Assembly: GCF_900141805.1 (NCBI RefSeq) | Contig: NZ_FQYN01000005.1 | Location: forward strand, 186,001-250,000 | DNA from: Hymenobacter daecheongensis DSM 21074 | Lineage (GTDB): Bacteria > Bacteroidota > Bacteroidia > Cytophagales > Hymenobacteraceae | Direction: 5' to 3' | Length of the DNA: 64,000 nt | Shown here: positions 27,406-35,500 of the stretch, one piece after another | Position numbering within the stretch: position 1 is the stretch's first letter | Layout of the letters: each line of letters begins with the position of its first letter | Program-made: the position numbers and the translations under genes | The notes under the pieces: generated by a model | Told to the model about the DNA's origin: nothing | The model's input: the letters and a program-made list of their open reading frames with translations, nothing else | Databases searched by the model: none

Positions 27406-30252
27406 CTACGCCCGCCCTTTCAATGGGGCCGACTGCAGGGCGGTCAGCACGGTGCGCAGGCCCTGCTCGGCGTCGTGGCCGAGGTGGATGCGCAGGGTGC
27501 GGCGGTTGTAGTCGTGCAGGGCCTGCAGGTCGCCGGCGGCCTGGGCATTCTTGAACGTGCCGAAGGAATACGAGCGGCCGGGCAGCGCCAGATCTACGCC
27601 GGGCGCGTGGTCCTGGGTGAACTGCACGAACAGGCCCTTGTCAGGGCCGCCCTTGTGGTACTGACCGGTGGAGTGCAGGAAGCGCGGGCCGTAGCCGGAG
27701 GTAGTGGCTAGGTGCAGCTGTTCCTGCACCTGCGTGCGCAGCGCCAGCAGACTCTCGTTCAGCGCTTCCGACTCGGTCAGGTAGGCCTGCAGGTTCAGGA
27801 AGTCGCCGGGGCGGGCCTGGGCGAAGAAGTTATGGACCACTTCGGCGGCATCCTGGCCGGTGGCGGCGGTGTAGTAGGCCACGCCGTTTTCGGTCACCTT
27901 GGGCGCGTCGCCGGCGGGCAGGCTGCCTTTTTCCTGCACCACTTTCATCAGACTGTCGGTGGCGGTTTTGGCGGCCTGCACGTTGGGCTGATCGAAGGGG
28001 TTAATTTCGAGCACGGCGCTGGCCACGGCCGTGGCCACTTCCCAGCGGAAGAACTCGGCCCCCAGGTCCAACGGCTCGTCCATCAGAATGCGAATAGTGG
28101 GGTGGCCGGCGGCTTCCAGGGCCAGCAGCTTGGTGCGGTTATCCACGTCGGCATCGGTCTTGTAGCCCACGTACACGAACACGCGGTCCGGGCCGTACAC
28201 CTGCGGCTCGCGGGCGGGCTCGCCGGCGATGGGCAGAATTCCCTTGCCTTCCTTGCCGGTGCTTTCGGCGATGAGCTGCTCCAGCCACAGGCCCAAATCA
28301 CTGAGCGAGTCAGGCACGATGAGGGTGAGCTTGTCGCGGCCCTGCTGGGCCAGTACGCCCAGGGCCACGCCCAGCTCCAGGCCGGGATTGTGCGCCACGG
28401 GGCCATACGCGCCGTTGGCCCGCATCATCCGGATGGCCCGCTCCAGCATCTCGCCGATGTTCAGCCCATAGAGCGCGGCCGGCACCAGCCCGAAATACGA
28501 CAGCGCCGAGAACCGGCCGCCCACTTCCGAGAAATTCAGGAAGATGCGGCGGTAGCCCTGCGCGGTGGCCGAGGTCACGAACTGGGAGCCGGGGTCGGTG
28601 ATGGCCACGAAGTTCTCGCCGGCCTTGTCACCTTTTAGCTGCTTGAGACGGTCGTAGAAATAGTCGCCAAAAGCCAGCGGCTCGGCCGTGGTGCCCGATT
28701 TGCTGGCCACGATGAACAGCGTATCGGCCAGCGGCACCGATTCTTCGATCTGACGCACGGTGCCGGGGTCGGTGGTATCGAGCACCGACATGGGCAGGCC
28801 GTCGGCTCCTTTTTCAAACGAGGATTTGAACACAATCGGGGCCATGGTGCTGCCGCCCATGCCCATCACCACCACATGCTTGAAGCCCGCAGCCTTCACT
28901 TCCTGCACAAACTGCTCGATTTCGGGCACGGCCCCTACCATCGTTTCGGCCACGCGCAGCCAGCCCATGAAGCTGCGGATGCTGTGCTGCCCGGCCTCGT
29001 CCTGCACCCACAGGTCGGCCTTCTTGTCCCAGAAGCCGGCGGTGAAGTTTTTGGCGTCGAGTTTCTGAATTTTGTCCTCTACGGCCGCCTGGTACTGGCC
29101 CAGCTGCAGGGTCTGCTCGGTTACGGTTTCGGCCAGCGCCTGCTGGCGCTTCTGCTCCAATGAGTCCATGAGTTTCGCGAAAGGTTCGTTGAATTTCTTG
29201 GCGCCATCCACTTCCAGGAAGCTGGTTTGCTCCTCCAGATTGATGCCCAGCTCGGGCAGACGGCGCAGCACGTCCTGGGCTTTCTCCAGCCCTTCTTCCA
29301 GGCGGTGCGCGGCGCGGCCCCGCTCGCGGAAAATATCCAGCGTTTCGACCGGCACGGTGTTCACCGTGTCGGGGCCAATCAGATTTTCAACGTACTTCAG
29401 GTCGTCGTATTTGGGGTTTTTGTTGCCGGTGCTGGCCCACAGCAGGCGCTGCGGGGCCGCGCCTTTTACCTGCAGCGCTTCCCAACGCGGGCCGCTGAAA
29501 ATCTGCTTATACAGCTGATACGCCTGCTTGGCGCTGGCCAGGGCCACCTCGCCTATCAGGCTCTGCGCCAGCGCGCCCTTCTCGCCCCCTTCGGCGGCAA
29601 TTTTCTCCAGCATGGGGTCCAGCAGCACATCGATGCGGGAGAGGAAGAAGCTGGCCACGGAGTCGATCCGGCCAATCGGCTGGCCGGCCTTCACGCGGTC
29701 TTCGAGGCCCGCGAGAAAAGCTTCGGCCACCAGACGGTAGCGCTCCAGGCTGAAAATCAGGGTCACGTTTACGTTGATGCCCTCGGCAATGAGGCGGCGG
29801 ATGGCGGGCAGTCCTTCCAGCGTGGCGGGCACTTTTATCATCACGTTGGGCCGGTTCACGGCCTGCCAGAAACGGATGCCTTCCTCGATGGTGCCCTCCG
29901 TATCGTTCACCAGCTTGGGCGACACTTCCAGGCTCACGTAGCCGTCGCCGGCACTTTCAGGGTGGTCGTAGAGGGGCCGAAACAGGTCGCAGGCGTGCTG
30001 CACGTCGGCCACGGCCAGGGCGGTGTAGATTTCGTCGGTGGTTTTATTCTGGAGCGCCAGGCTGCGGATGGCCGCGTCATAGTCGTCGGAGCCGCCGATG
30101 GCCTTCTCGAAGATGGCCGGGTTGGACGTGACGCCGCGCAGGGCTTCGTGGGTGATGCGCCGCTGCAACTCGCCGTTGATCAGGATTTTGCGCCGGATGA
30201 AGTCCAGCCAGATGCTTTGGTTGAAGTCGCGGATGGCAACGAGAGGATTCAT
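27406..30252 (-). CDS. Bifunctional transaldolase / glucose-6-phosphate isomerase
   Basis: A 948-residue fusion. Residues about 1-365 are transaldolase, with TSNPAIFEKAI, the Schiff-base lysine in the MIKVPAT segment, and IDSVASFFLSRID. Residues about 410-940 are a phosphoglucose isomerase with two SIS-type halves (GMGGSTMAPIVFK; FIVASKSGTTAEPLAFGDYF). Transaldolase moves a dihydroxyacetone unit in the pentose phosphate pathway; the second domain interconverts glucose-6-P and fructose-6-P. The fusion would link glycolysis and the pentose pathway. The family exists in Hymenobacter and other phyla. The ATG at 30252 begins MNPLVAIRDFNQSIWLDF. It sits downstream of an aldehyde dehydrogenase gene. 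Confidence 0.96.
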   Translation of the reverse strand: MNPLVAIRDFNQSIWLDFIRRKILINGELQRRITHEALRGVTSNPAIFEKAIGGSDDYDAAIRSLALQNKTTDEIYTALAVADVQHACDLFRPLYDHPESAGDGYVSLEVSPKLVNDTEGTIEEGIRFWQAVNRPNVMIKVPATLEGLPAIRRLIAEGINVNVTLIFSLERYRLVAEAFLAGLEDRVKAGQPIGRIDSVASFFLSRIDVLLDPMLEKIAAEGGEKGALAQSLIGEVALASAKQAYQLYKQIFSGPRWEALQVKGAAPQRLLWASTGNKNPKYDDLKYVENLIGPDTVNTVPVETLDIFRERGRAAHRLEEGLEKAQDVLRRLPELGINLEEQTSFLEVDGAKKFNEPFAKLMDSLEQKRQQALAETVTEQTLQLGQYQAAVEDKIQKLDAKNFTAGFWDKKADLWVQDEAGQHSIRSFMGWLRVAETMVGAVPEIEQFVQEVKAAGFKHVVVMGMGGSTMAPIVFKSSFEKGADGLPMSVLDTTDPGTVRQIEESVPLADTLFIVASKSGTTAEPLAFGDYFYDRLKQLKGDKAGENFVAITDPGSQFVTSATAQGYRRIFLNFSEVGGRFSALSYFGLVPAALYGLNIGEMLERAIRMMRANGAYGPVAHNPGLELGVALGVLAQQGRDKLTLIVPDSLSDLGLWLEQLIAESTGKEGKGILPIAGEPAREPQVYGPDRVFVYVGYKTDADVDNRTKLLALEAAGHPTIRILMDEPLDLGAEFFRWEVATAVASAVLEINPFDQPNVQAAKTATDSLMKVVQEKGSLPAGDAPKVTENGVAYYTAATGQDAAEVVHNFFAQARPGDFLNLQAYLTESEALNESLLALRTQVQEQLHLATTSGYGPRFLHSTGQYHKGGPDKGLFVQFTQDHAPGVDLALPGRSYSFGTFKNAQAAGDLQALHDYNRRTLRIHLGHDAEQGLRTVLTALQSAPLKGRA

Positions 30253-30359
30253 AAACGTCAGCTTTGAGGAAGCGCCAAAGTTCAGGAAAGAATTGGTGGG
30301 GCGCTGAATTCTCGGGCAATTTTATGGTAAAGGATGGTTTGGCTGGCCCAGCCTGCTGG

Positions 30360-31898
30360 CTAAATCTTCTCCGGCAGCAGCGTGGCATCGGGATAGTTGC
30401 CGAGCACCACTTTGTCGCCTTCTGTCACGGCTTCTACCAGCAGCGCCCCGCCCACAAACGCGCCTTTCCACGATTCGCCCAAGCCGCCGAATACCTCTTC
30501 CCGGTCGCCGCGGGAGCGGAGCTTGTTCACGCCCACCTTGAAGGCGCGGATTTCTTTGGCAGTGCGGGCGGCCCATTTTTCGTCGTCGGAGGCTACGGCG
30601 GCTACCAGCGCGCCGTTCGAGATATTCATTTCGCCCACCAGCTCCTCTACCCTATCCACCAGCACAATGGAGTCAATCGGGCCGAAGGGCTCCTTGAAGT
30701 ACAGCTCACTCTGGCGGGGCAGATTGACGAGGGCGCGGGGGGCGCGGTAGGCCGAGCGGTCCTGGCCGGGCAGGAAGAGGCTGTCGTCGAGGCGACCTTC
30801 GTAGATAGGCGTGGCGCCGGTTTTGAGCGCGTCGGCGTAGAGGCGGTCGAGGTCTTCGGCCTGGGCCTGGTTGATGACGGGCCCGAAAGCCAGCTCGGGC
30901 AGCTTGTCGTCGGGCGCATCAACCAGCGTGGGGTTGCCCACTTTCAGGCCCTGCATCACGCCCCAGTAGGTTTCCAGAAACTGCGGAAACAGCCGCCGCT
31001 CCACCACGAAGCGCACGTAGGCCGTGCAGCGCTGCTTGCCGTAGTCGTAGCCTTTTTTGAGCTGGTCGGCCAGGGTGGTCCAGTCGGAGTAGTTCCAGAT
31101 ACCGTAGGTGTTCACGCCTTCCATTTCGAGCATGTAGCGCTTGTGCTCGGTGGACAGCGCGTCGGCAATGTTGCGGCCATTGTAGCGCCCGCCCACGAAG
31201 GAGAGGCAGTCGATGGCGGCGTGCTTCACCAGCACGTCGCTCAGCTCGCCGCCCGAGCCGCTGACCAGCGTGACGGGCAAGCCGCAGCGGCGGGCCAGGG
31301 CAAAGGCCAGACTGAGTGAAATAAAGCCGCCGTCGGTGGGCGTTTTGGCAATGACGGCATTGCCGCACAGCGCCTGCACCAGCACGGCGTGCAGCAGCAC
31401 CGAAAACGGGTAGTTCCAGCTGGCAATGTTGCTCACCAGCCCCAGGGGCTTACGCTGGCCCAGCATTCCCTCAATGGTATCCAGATACCACTGCGCCCCG
31501 TCGATGCAGCGGTCGATGTCGGTGAAGCCGAGCTTGTAGGTTTTGCCGATTTCCCACATCACCAGCTTCCCGATCAGCTCGACGTGCTGGCGCAGCAGAT
31601 TCAGGCACTCCTGCACCTTGGCGCGGCGCTCGTCGAGGCCGGTGGCGGCCCAGGCGGGGGCTTCGCCTTTGGCAAACTGCACGGCCCGCAGGGCGGTTTC
31701 GCGGCTGAGCATGGGCATCCAGCCCAGCTGGGTGCCATCGATGGGCGAGATGAACTCGCGGGGCGTGCCGATTTCCTGCCAGCGGCCTTCCAGCAGGTTC
31801 AGGAATTTGCCATCGGCCGAAAAAACTTCCGGCGTAATCGTTTTCATCTGGCTCAGCAACCCGCTGAACTCGACCTGGGGCGAAATGATTTTGGGCAT
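30360..31898 (-). CDS. Aldehyde dehydrogenase family protein
   Basis: A 512-residue NAD(P)-dependent dehydrogenase. Hallmarks are present in modified form: SNIASWNYPFSVL for the cofactor-binding segment (usual PWNFP), LEMEGVNTYGI carrying the general-base Glu, and YGKQRCTAYVRF carrying the catalytic Cys. FKEPFGPIDSI near the C-terminus is also typical. EMEGVN in place of ELGGKN suggests a divergent subfamily, so the substrate is uncertain. The ATG at 31898 follows a -7-like element by about 45 bases. The gene ends 107 bases before tal-pgi on the same strand, possibly one transcript. Confidence 0.93.
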   Translation of the reverse strand: MPKIISPQVEFSGLLSQMKTITPEVFSADGKFLNLLEGRWQEIGTPREFISPIDGTQLGWMPMLSRETALRAVQFAKGEAPAWAATGLDERRAKVQECLNLLRQHVELIGKLVMWEIGKTYKLGFTDIDRCIDGAQWYLDTIEGMLGQRKPLGLVSNIASWNYPFSVLLHAVLVQALCGNAVIAKTPTDGGFISLSLAFALARRCGLPVTLVSGSGGELSDVLVKHAAIDCLSFVGGRYNGRNIADALSTEHKRYMLEMEGVNTYGIWNYSDWTTLADQLKKGYDYGKQRCTAYVRFVVERRLFPQFLETYWGVMQGLKVGNPTLVDAPDDKLPELAFGPVINQAQAEDLDRLYADALKTGATPIYEGRLDDSLFLPGQDRSAYRAPRALVNLPRQSELYFKEPFGPIDSIVLVDRVEELVGEMNISNGALVAAVASDDEKWAARTAKEIRAFKVGVNKLRSRGDREEVFGGLGESWKGAFVGGALLVEAVTEGDKVVLGNYPDATLLPEKI

Positions 31899-31944
31899 AG
31901 CGAAGAAGGAAAAAGCCTGTCGTCAGGCCTGGTTTGGGAGCACC

Positions 31945-31952
31945 TAAAAGTA
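31945..31952 (-). promoter_or_regulatory. Probable -7 promoter element of the aldehyde dehydrogenase gene (TACTTTTA)
   Basis: One base from TAnnTTTG, 46 bases ahead of the ATG at 31898 on the minus strand. Confidence 0.45.
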
Positions 31953-32062
31953 GGATGGTTTGGCATAGGTTGGTGCCCTGGCTTTTTGCTCCCCGGGCGG
32001 GCGGCGGACCTCACCCCCTAGCCCCCTCTCCATGAGAGAGGGGGAACTAGATTTTAGATCTA

Positions 32063-32230
32063 GAGCCTGTTATGCACTTTTTGAGCAACTGAGGCCTTTT
32101 TTGTAACTGGTTACAGCAGAAACAAGGATAGCTCAGTACCAAAAGCGGCCCTGCGTGTCGTAGCGGGCTTCCAATGCGTTGAGACGCTTTTGATAAACCG
32201 CGTTTCGGCGCAGCAGTGCATAACAGGCTC
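32063..32230. mobile_element. 168-base miniature inverted-repeat element with TA flanks (IS5-like remnant)
   Basis: Perfect 16-base terminal inverted repeats GAGCCTGTTATGCACT at 32063-32078 and 32215-32230, with a TA dinucleotide on each side (32061-32062 and 32231-32232). The right part still encodes a transposase tail on the minus strand. The GAGCCTGTT end and TA target fit IS5-group (IS427-like) elements, an inference. It appears to be an internally deleted, non-autonomous copy inserted into the family F repeat. Confidence 0.75.
32133..32228 (-). pseudogene. Transposase C-terminal remnant
   Basis: The frame ends with RLNALEARYDTQGRFWY and a TGA stop at 32133-32135. The upstream codons run into the terminal inverted repeat. 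Only 31 residues remain, with no catalytic DDE residue. The Arg/Trp-rich tail and position at the end of the element fit the end of an IS transposase. Confidence 0.55.
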
Positions 32231-32323
32231 TAGAGCGCTAATAACAAAGTCTAAAAACTAAGGCTAGTCCCCCCTCTCCCATGGAGAGGGGGCTAGGGGG
32301 TGAGGTCCGGCGGGCAGCGAGCC

Positions 32324-32872
32324 TTAGCGCGTGGCTTGAGCCAGTTCGCAGATGGCCCGCCGGATGCGCGTTTTGACCGTACCCAGCGGCAGGTTGAGCG
32401 CCTCGGCGGCTTCGGCCTGGGTGAAGCCGTTGAAATAGAGCAGGTCGATGAGCTGCTGATCGGGGGGGCTGAGGCGGGCCACCAACTCGCGCAGGCCGAT
32501 GTGCTCGGGCTGAAACGTGGGGGCCGCGGCCTGGTGCCGGGCCGCGCTTTGGTGCAGCTCCTCGGTGCGGGCGGCGGCCTGGTGGCGGCGGGTGCGGATG
32601 TGGTCGATGGCCACGTTGCGGCAGATGTTGAGGGCCCAGGTGAAAAGCCGGCCGCGGTCAGGGTCGTAGCTGGCGAAGGAAAACCAGATCTTGACCATGC
32701 CTTCCTGCAGTACGTCTTCGGCCAGCTCCTCGCTTTTCACGATGCGCCAGATGGTGTTGTAGAGCGCCCGGCCGTAGCCATCGTAAAACAGCGTCATGGC
32801 GGCTTCGTCGCGGGCGTAGAGACGTTGAACGAGTTCCTGCTCGGAGGCCCGGGAAGCGGCGGGTGAAATCAT
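32324..32872 (-). CDS. ECF-type RNA polymerase sigma factor
   Basis: A 182-residue sigma-70 family factor. Region 2 (about 20-90) has AEDVLQEGMVKIWFSFASYD and WALNICRNVAIDHIRTRR for -10 recognition and melting. An Ala/Gln/His linker (about 98-120) leads to region 4 (about 125-180) with LIDLLYFNGFTQAEAAEALN and GTVKTRIRRAICEL for -35 recognition. No anti-sigma factor gene is adjacent on either side, so control is not evident; it may be constitutive or regulated from elsewhere. Its target genes are unknown. Confidence 0.95.
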   Translation of the reverse strand: MISPAASRASEQELVQRLYARDEAAMTLFYDGYGRALYNTIWRIVKSEELAEDVLQEGMVKIWFSFASYDPDRGRLFTWALNICRNVAIDHIRTRRHQAAARTEELHQSAARHQAAAPTFQPEHIGLRELVARLSPPDQQLIDLLYFNGFTQAEAAEALNLPLGTVKTRIRRAICELAQATR

Positions 32873-33158
32873 AAAAGGGGTAGATTACAACACATTAACA
32901 CGCTTGCGGAAATAGGATGCTCAGGCATCCAAAACTGCCGCTCACTCCCGCTACTGGCACCGGTTGCGGGTGTACGGGCCCGCTCGGACCAAAGTTTGAC
33001 CGCCCGGCCAGCGGCGGCGCACCGCCTGATTAAAAAAATGCGCCGGCAGGCTACGGATGAGATTCCGTGCCGCCGTAGGCCCGGTTTGCGGTCGGGCTGG
33101 GCCGGGCAGCCGCCCACGTTATTTTACCGGCTACTTTCCGCACGGGGCCGGAAGGGCC
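32873..33158. other. Intergenic region between the sigma factor and the 33.2 kb gene
   Basis: A 286-base divergent region. I see no convincing gene or hairpin; open frames here are short and read through GC-rich DNA. It should contain the sigma factor promoter, which I cannot identify. Confidence 0.5.
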
Positions 33159-33166
33159 TACCTTTG
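33159..33166 (+). promoter_or_regulatory. -7 promoter element (TACCTTTG) of the large secreted-protein gene
   Basis: Exact consensus match. It lies 41 bases before the GTG at 33207 and 89 bases before the ATG at 33255, and rules out starts near 33057. Confidence 0.65.
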
Positions 33167-33206
33167 CGGCCTTTTACGCGGGGCCGGTGGCCCCGTGGCT
33201 TTGTTC

Positions 33207-35369
33207 GTGCGTGCCGTGCTTGGTGTTTCTGCTTTCCGTCGGGTTTTTCTGGTAATGTTTGGGCTGACCGTCCTGGTTCTTTCAGCGCGGGGGCAGGCGG
33301 GGCCGCTGCTGCGCGAGCTGATCATCCGCACCGATACGGCCCGCTACGCGCTGAGCCGCCACACGGTGCTGGTGCAGCAGGAGCCGCACCTGTACTTCTA
33401 CCACCGTCAAAACGATGAAACCGCCGAGCTGCTCCTCTACCCCACCGTGTGGCAGCCGGCCCGCCCGCCGCGCCTGCGCCGCTCCGCCGACTTCGTGCTG
33501 CTCGACTCGCTCACGGCCGTCGATAGCCAGTACTACCGCGCCAAAATCCGCTTCCGCGACCTGGCGGCGGCGCGGTTTCTGCAGCTCACCTTCACCCAGG
33601 CCAGCCCCGACAGCGTGAGCGGGCCGCCGCGCACCCAGACCGTGCCCCTGCTGGCCGTGTCGCGCACCACGCTGGCGCTCAACGCCCCCGATACGGAGCT
33701 GTTTGTGGGCGAGGAAAAGGTGTTTGAGCTGCGCAGCAACTCTCCGCAGAACGTGCGCACTACCACCGACTGGACCCGCGGCCAGGATATCGACTACCGC
33801 ATCAGCCAGGAAAACGGCCAGCTGCGGCTGCACGTGCTGCCCACCGCGCTGGGCCCGCGCGTGCTCACGGTGCGCGCCCAAACGGAGCGGCCGTTTCTGG
33901 TCGAAAACGGCCGGCGGCTCAGCTACGCGCTGGCCCCGCTGCGGCAGGATTTCATGGTGAAAGCCAGCCGTTTGCGTTTTCTGAGCGCGGATAAGAAGGA
34001 AGTCACGCTCGACGATGCAGCCCGGCGGCGGGGCGTGGAAATTATTCTGGACAACGGCCGCAGCTTCGAGCTGAAGCGCACCTACCGCCTGGAAGACCAG
34101 GAGGAACCCGGCGGCGCGCTGATGGCCGAGCTGTTTACGCGCCAGTACCTGACCAACGACCGGGTGCTGTGCTGGCTGCGCGTGTACAACACCCACCGTC
34201 AGACCGAGGGCTACCTCTACCTGAAGGAAAACGACCAGGCCCGCGCCATCACCAACTTCACCATCTCGCCCAAAACCTCCATCAGCAGCGTGCAGGTGCG
34301 CCACCGCGGCGGCGACTGGAGCCCCAGCCTGGCCGTGAACCCCGGCGAAACCGTGGACGTGCGCCTGGAGGGCGAGGCCCTGCAAAAGGCGCGGCTGCAC
34401 TTTGAAGACCTGACGGTGATTCCCTCCGACTCCTCGGTGCGCACGGAGGCGGCCGTGGTGTACCGCGTGCAGGTGCCCGTCACGATTGATAAGCGCCGCA
34501 TCACTATTTTCAATGCCGGCCTGCCCACGGGCTTTGCCCTCACGGTGAAGGAGTTTCAGCGGCCCCACCCGCTCGATTTCGTGGCCGTGAACTTCGGCGA
34601 AGGGCCGCGGGTGCTCAACCGCCTGAACGGTCCGGTGCTCTACAGCCGCGTGATTTCCGACGTGGTGTTCAGCTTCAACCCCAACGGCCTCGACACCGAT
34701 AACCAGCTCTACGGCAAGCAGTTCCTCACCTTCGACATTCGCACCCAAAACAGCAAGGGCGAGCTGCTGGAGCTGCGCACCCTCGACAACGTGGTCATCT
34801 GCCCCGGCGACAACTCGGTGCGGGCCGCCTTCTACCAGGACAAGCTCTGCCAGGTGGGCAACCTGAGCCTGAACAACCTGCTCAGCGCCCGCAAAACCTA
34901 CGATCTGGACGATTGGAGCACCATTATCATTACGGTGCGGCACACGCCGGGGCAGTACCAGGAGTCCGGCTTCACGCAGAAGCTGGAGCTGGTGCTCAAG
35001 CGCCGCCTCAAGTTTGATATTGACGTGAGCTTTCCCGGCGGCCTGCTCACCAAGTACCGGGGCGAGTCGAGCTACACGTCGTTCGGGGGCATTTCCCTGG
35101 CTATGCTGGGCCAGCTGAGCTTCTACCACCCCGAGAAAATCAACCGGCTGCGGCCCTACAAGATTGGGGCAGGCTTCGTGGCCCTCAATGCTTTCGACCT
35201 GAGCAAAAACGGCGGCAACCGCGACCTGGGCCTGGTGGTGCTGGGCTCCGTCTACCCCACCCGCCGCGAGGCCAAGCTCACCTTCCCGCTCTACCTGGGC
35301 GGCGGCTACCTGCTCAGCACCCGCAAACCCTTTTTCCTCCTCGGCCCCGGCATCGGCGTGCGGCTCTGA
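33207..35369 (+). CDS. Large secreted protein of unknown function
   Basis: About 720 residues from the GTG at 33207; the ATG at 33255 is possible. From the GTG a good signal peptide appears, with an Arg-rich n-region and RRVFLVMFGLTVLVLSARG. The body is beta-rich with many short segments (RTDTARYALSRHTVLVQQEP; FTISPKTSISSVQVRHRGGD) and no cysteine clusters or catalytic motif. The C-terminal 120 residues (GGISLAMLGQLSFYHPEKIN; GGGYLLSTRKPFFLLGPGIG) end in strands with alternating hydrophobic residues, as in an outer-membrane beta-barrel. No T9SS signal is seen. It could be an outer-membrane barrel with a large periplasmic or surface region; that is inference. The TGA stop is in a family A repeat. 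Confidence 0.8.
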   Translation: MRAVLGVSAFRRVFLVMFGLTVLVLSARGQAGPLLRELIIRTDTARYALSRHTVLVQQEPHLYFYHRQNDETAELLLYPTVWQPARPPRLRRSADFVLLDSLTAVDSQYYRAKIRFRDLAAARFLQLTFTQASPDSVSGPPRTQTVPLLAVSRTTLALNAPDTELFVGEEKVFELRSNSPQNVRTTTDWTRGQDIDYRISQENGQLRLHVLPTALGPRVLTVRAQTERPFLVENGRRLSYALAPLRQDFMVKASRLRFLSADKKEVTLDDAARRRGVEIILDNGRSFELKRTYRLEDQEEPGGALMAELFTRQYLTNDRVLCWLRVYNTHRQTEGYLYLKENDQARAITNFTISPKTSISSVQVRHRGGDWSPSLAVNPGETVDVRLEGEALQKARLHFEDLTVIPSDSSVRTEAAVVYRVQVPVTIDKRRITIFNAGLPTGFALTVKEFQRPHPLDFVAVNFGEGPRVLNRLNGPVLYSRVISDVVFSFNPNGLDTDNQLYGKQFLTFDIRTQNSKGELLELRTLDNVVICPGDNSVRAAFYQDKLCQVGNLSLNNLLSARKTYDLDDWSTIIITVRHTPGQYQESGFTQKLELVLKRRLKFDIDVSFPGGLLTKYRGESSYTSFGGISLAMLGQLSFYHPEKINRLRPYKIGAGFVALNAFDLSKNGGNRDLGLVVLGSVYPTRREAKLTFPLYLGGGYLLSTRKPFFLLGPGIGVRL

Positions 35370-35500
35370 TAGTGAGATGGTGAGATAGTGAGATAGTGAG
35401 ATAGTGAGTTTGATGTTTTGACTGCGCCGAATGCGCCATATGCGCAGTCAAAACATCAAACTCACTATCTCACCATTTCACTATCTCACTATCAGAGCCG
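35361..35500. repeat. Family A palindromic repeat, copy 2
   Basis: Arms start CGGCTCTGATAGTGAGAT and end in the exact complement. They extend into both flanking convergent genes and hold the stop region of each. Five TAGTGAGA-type 8-base units lie in the left arm. The loop carries GCGCCGAAT and GCGCCATAT, 9-base units, at 35424-35441. Confidence 0.92.

Larger units (their letters stand above)
32005..32309. repeat. Family F palindromic repeat split by a miniature element
   Basis: Outer 27-base arms at 32005-32031 and 32283-32309 (core CCTCACCCCCTAGCCCCCTC) with inner hairpins CCCCTCTCCATGAGAGAGGGG on each side. About 170 bases between the arms are the IS-like element of the next entry. No gene other than the remnant below lies from 31953 to 32323. 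Confidence 0.85.

Noticed and set aside
33282..35129. A 615-residue minus-strand frame opposite the large secreted protein
   Set aside because: Low complexity and no start context; the plus strand has a promoter, signal peptide and terminal repeat.
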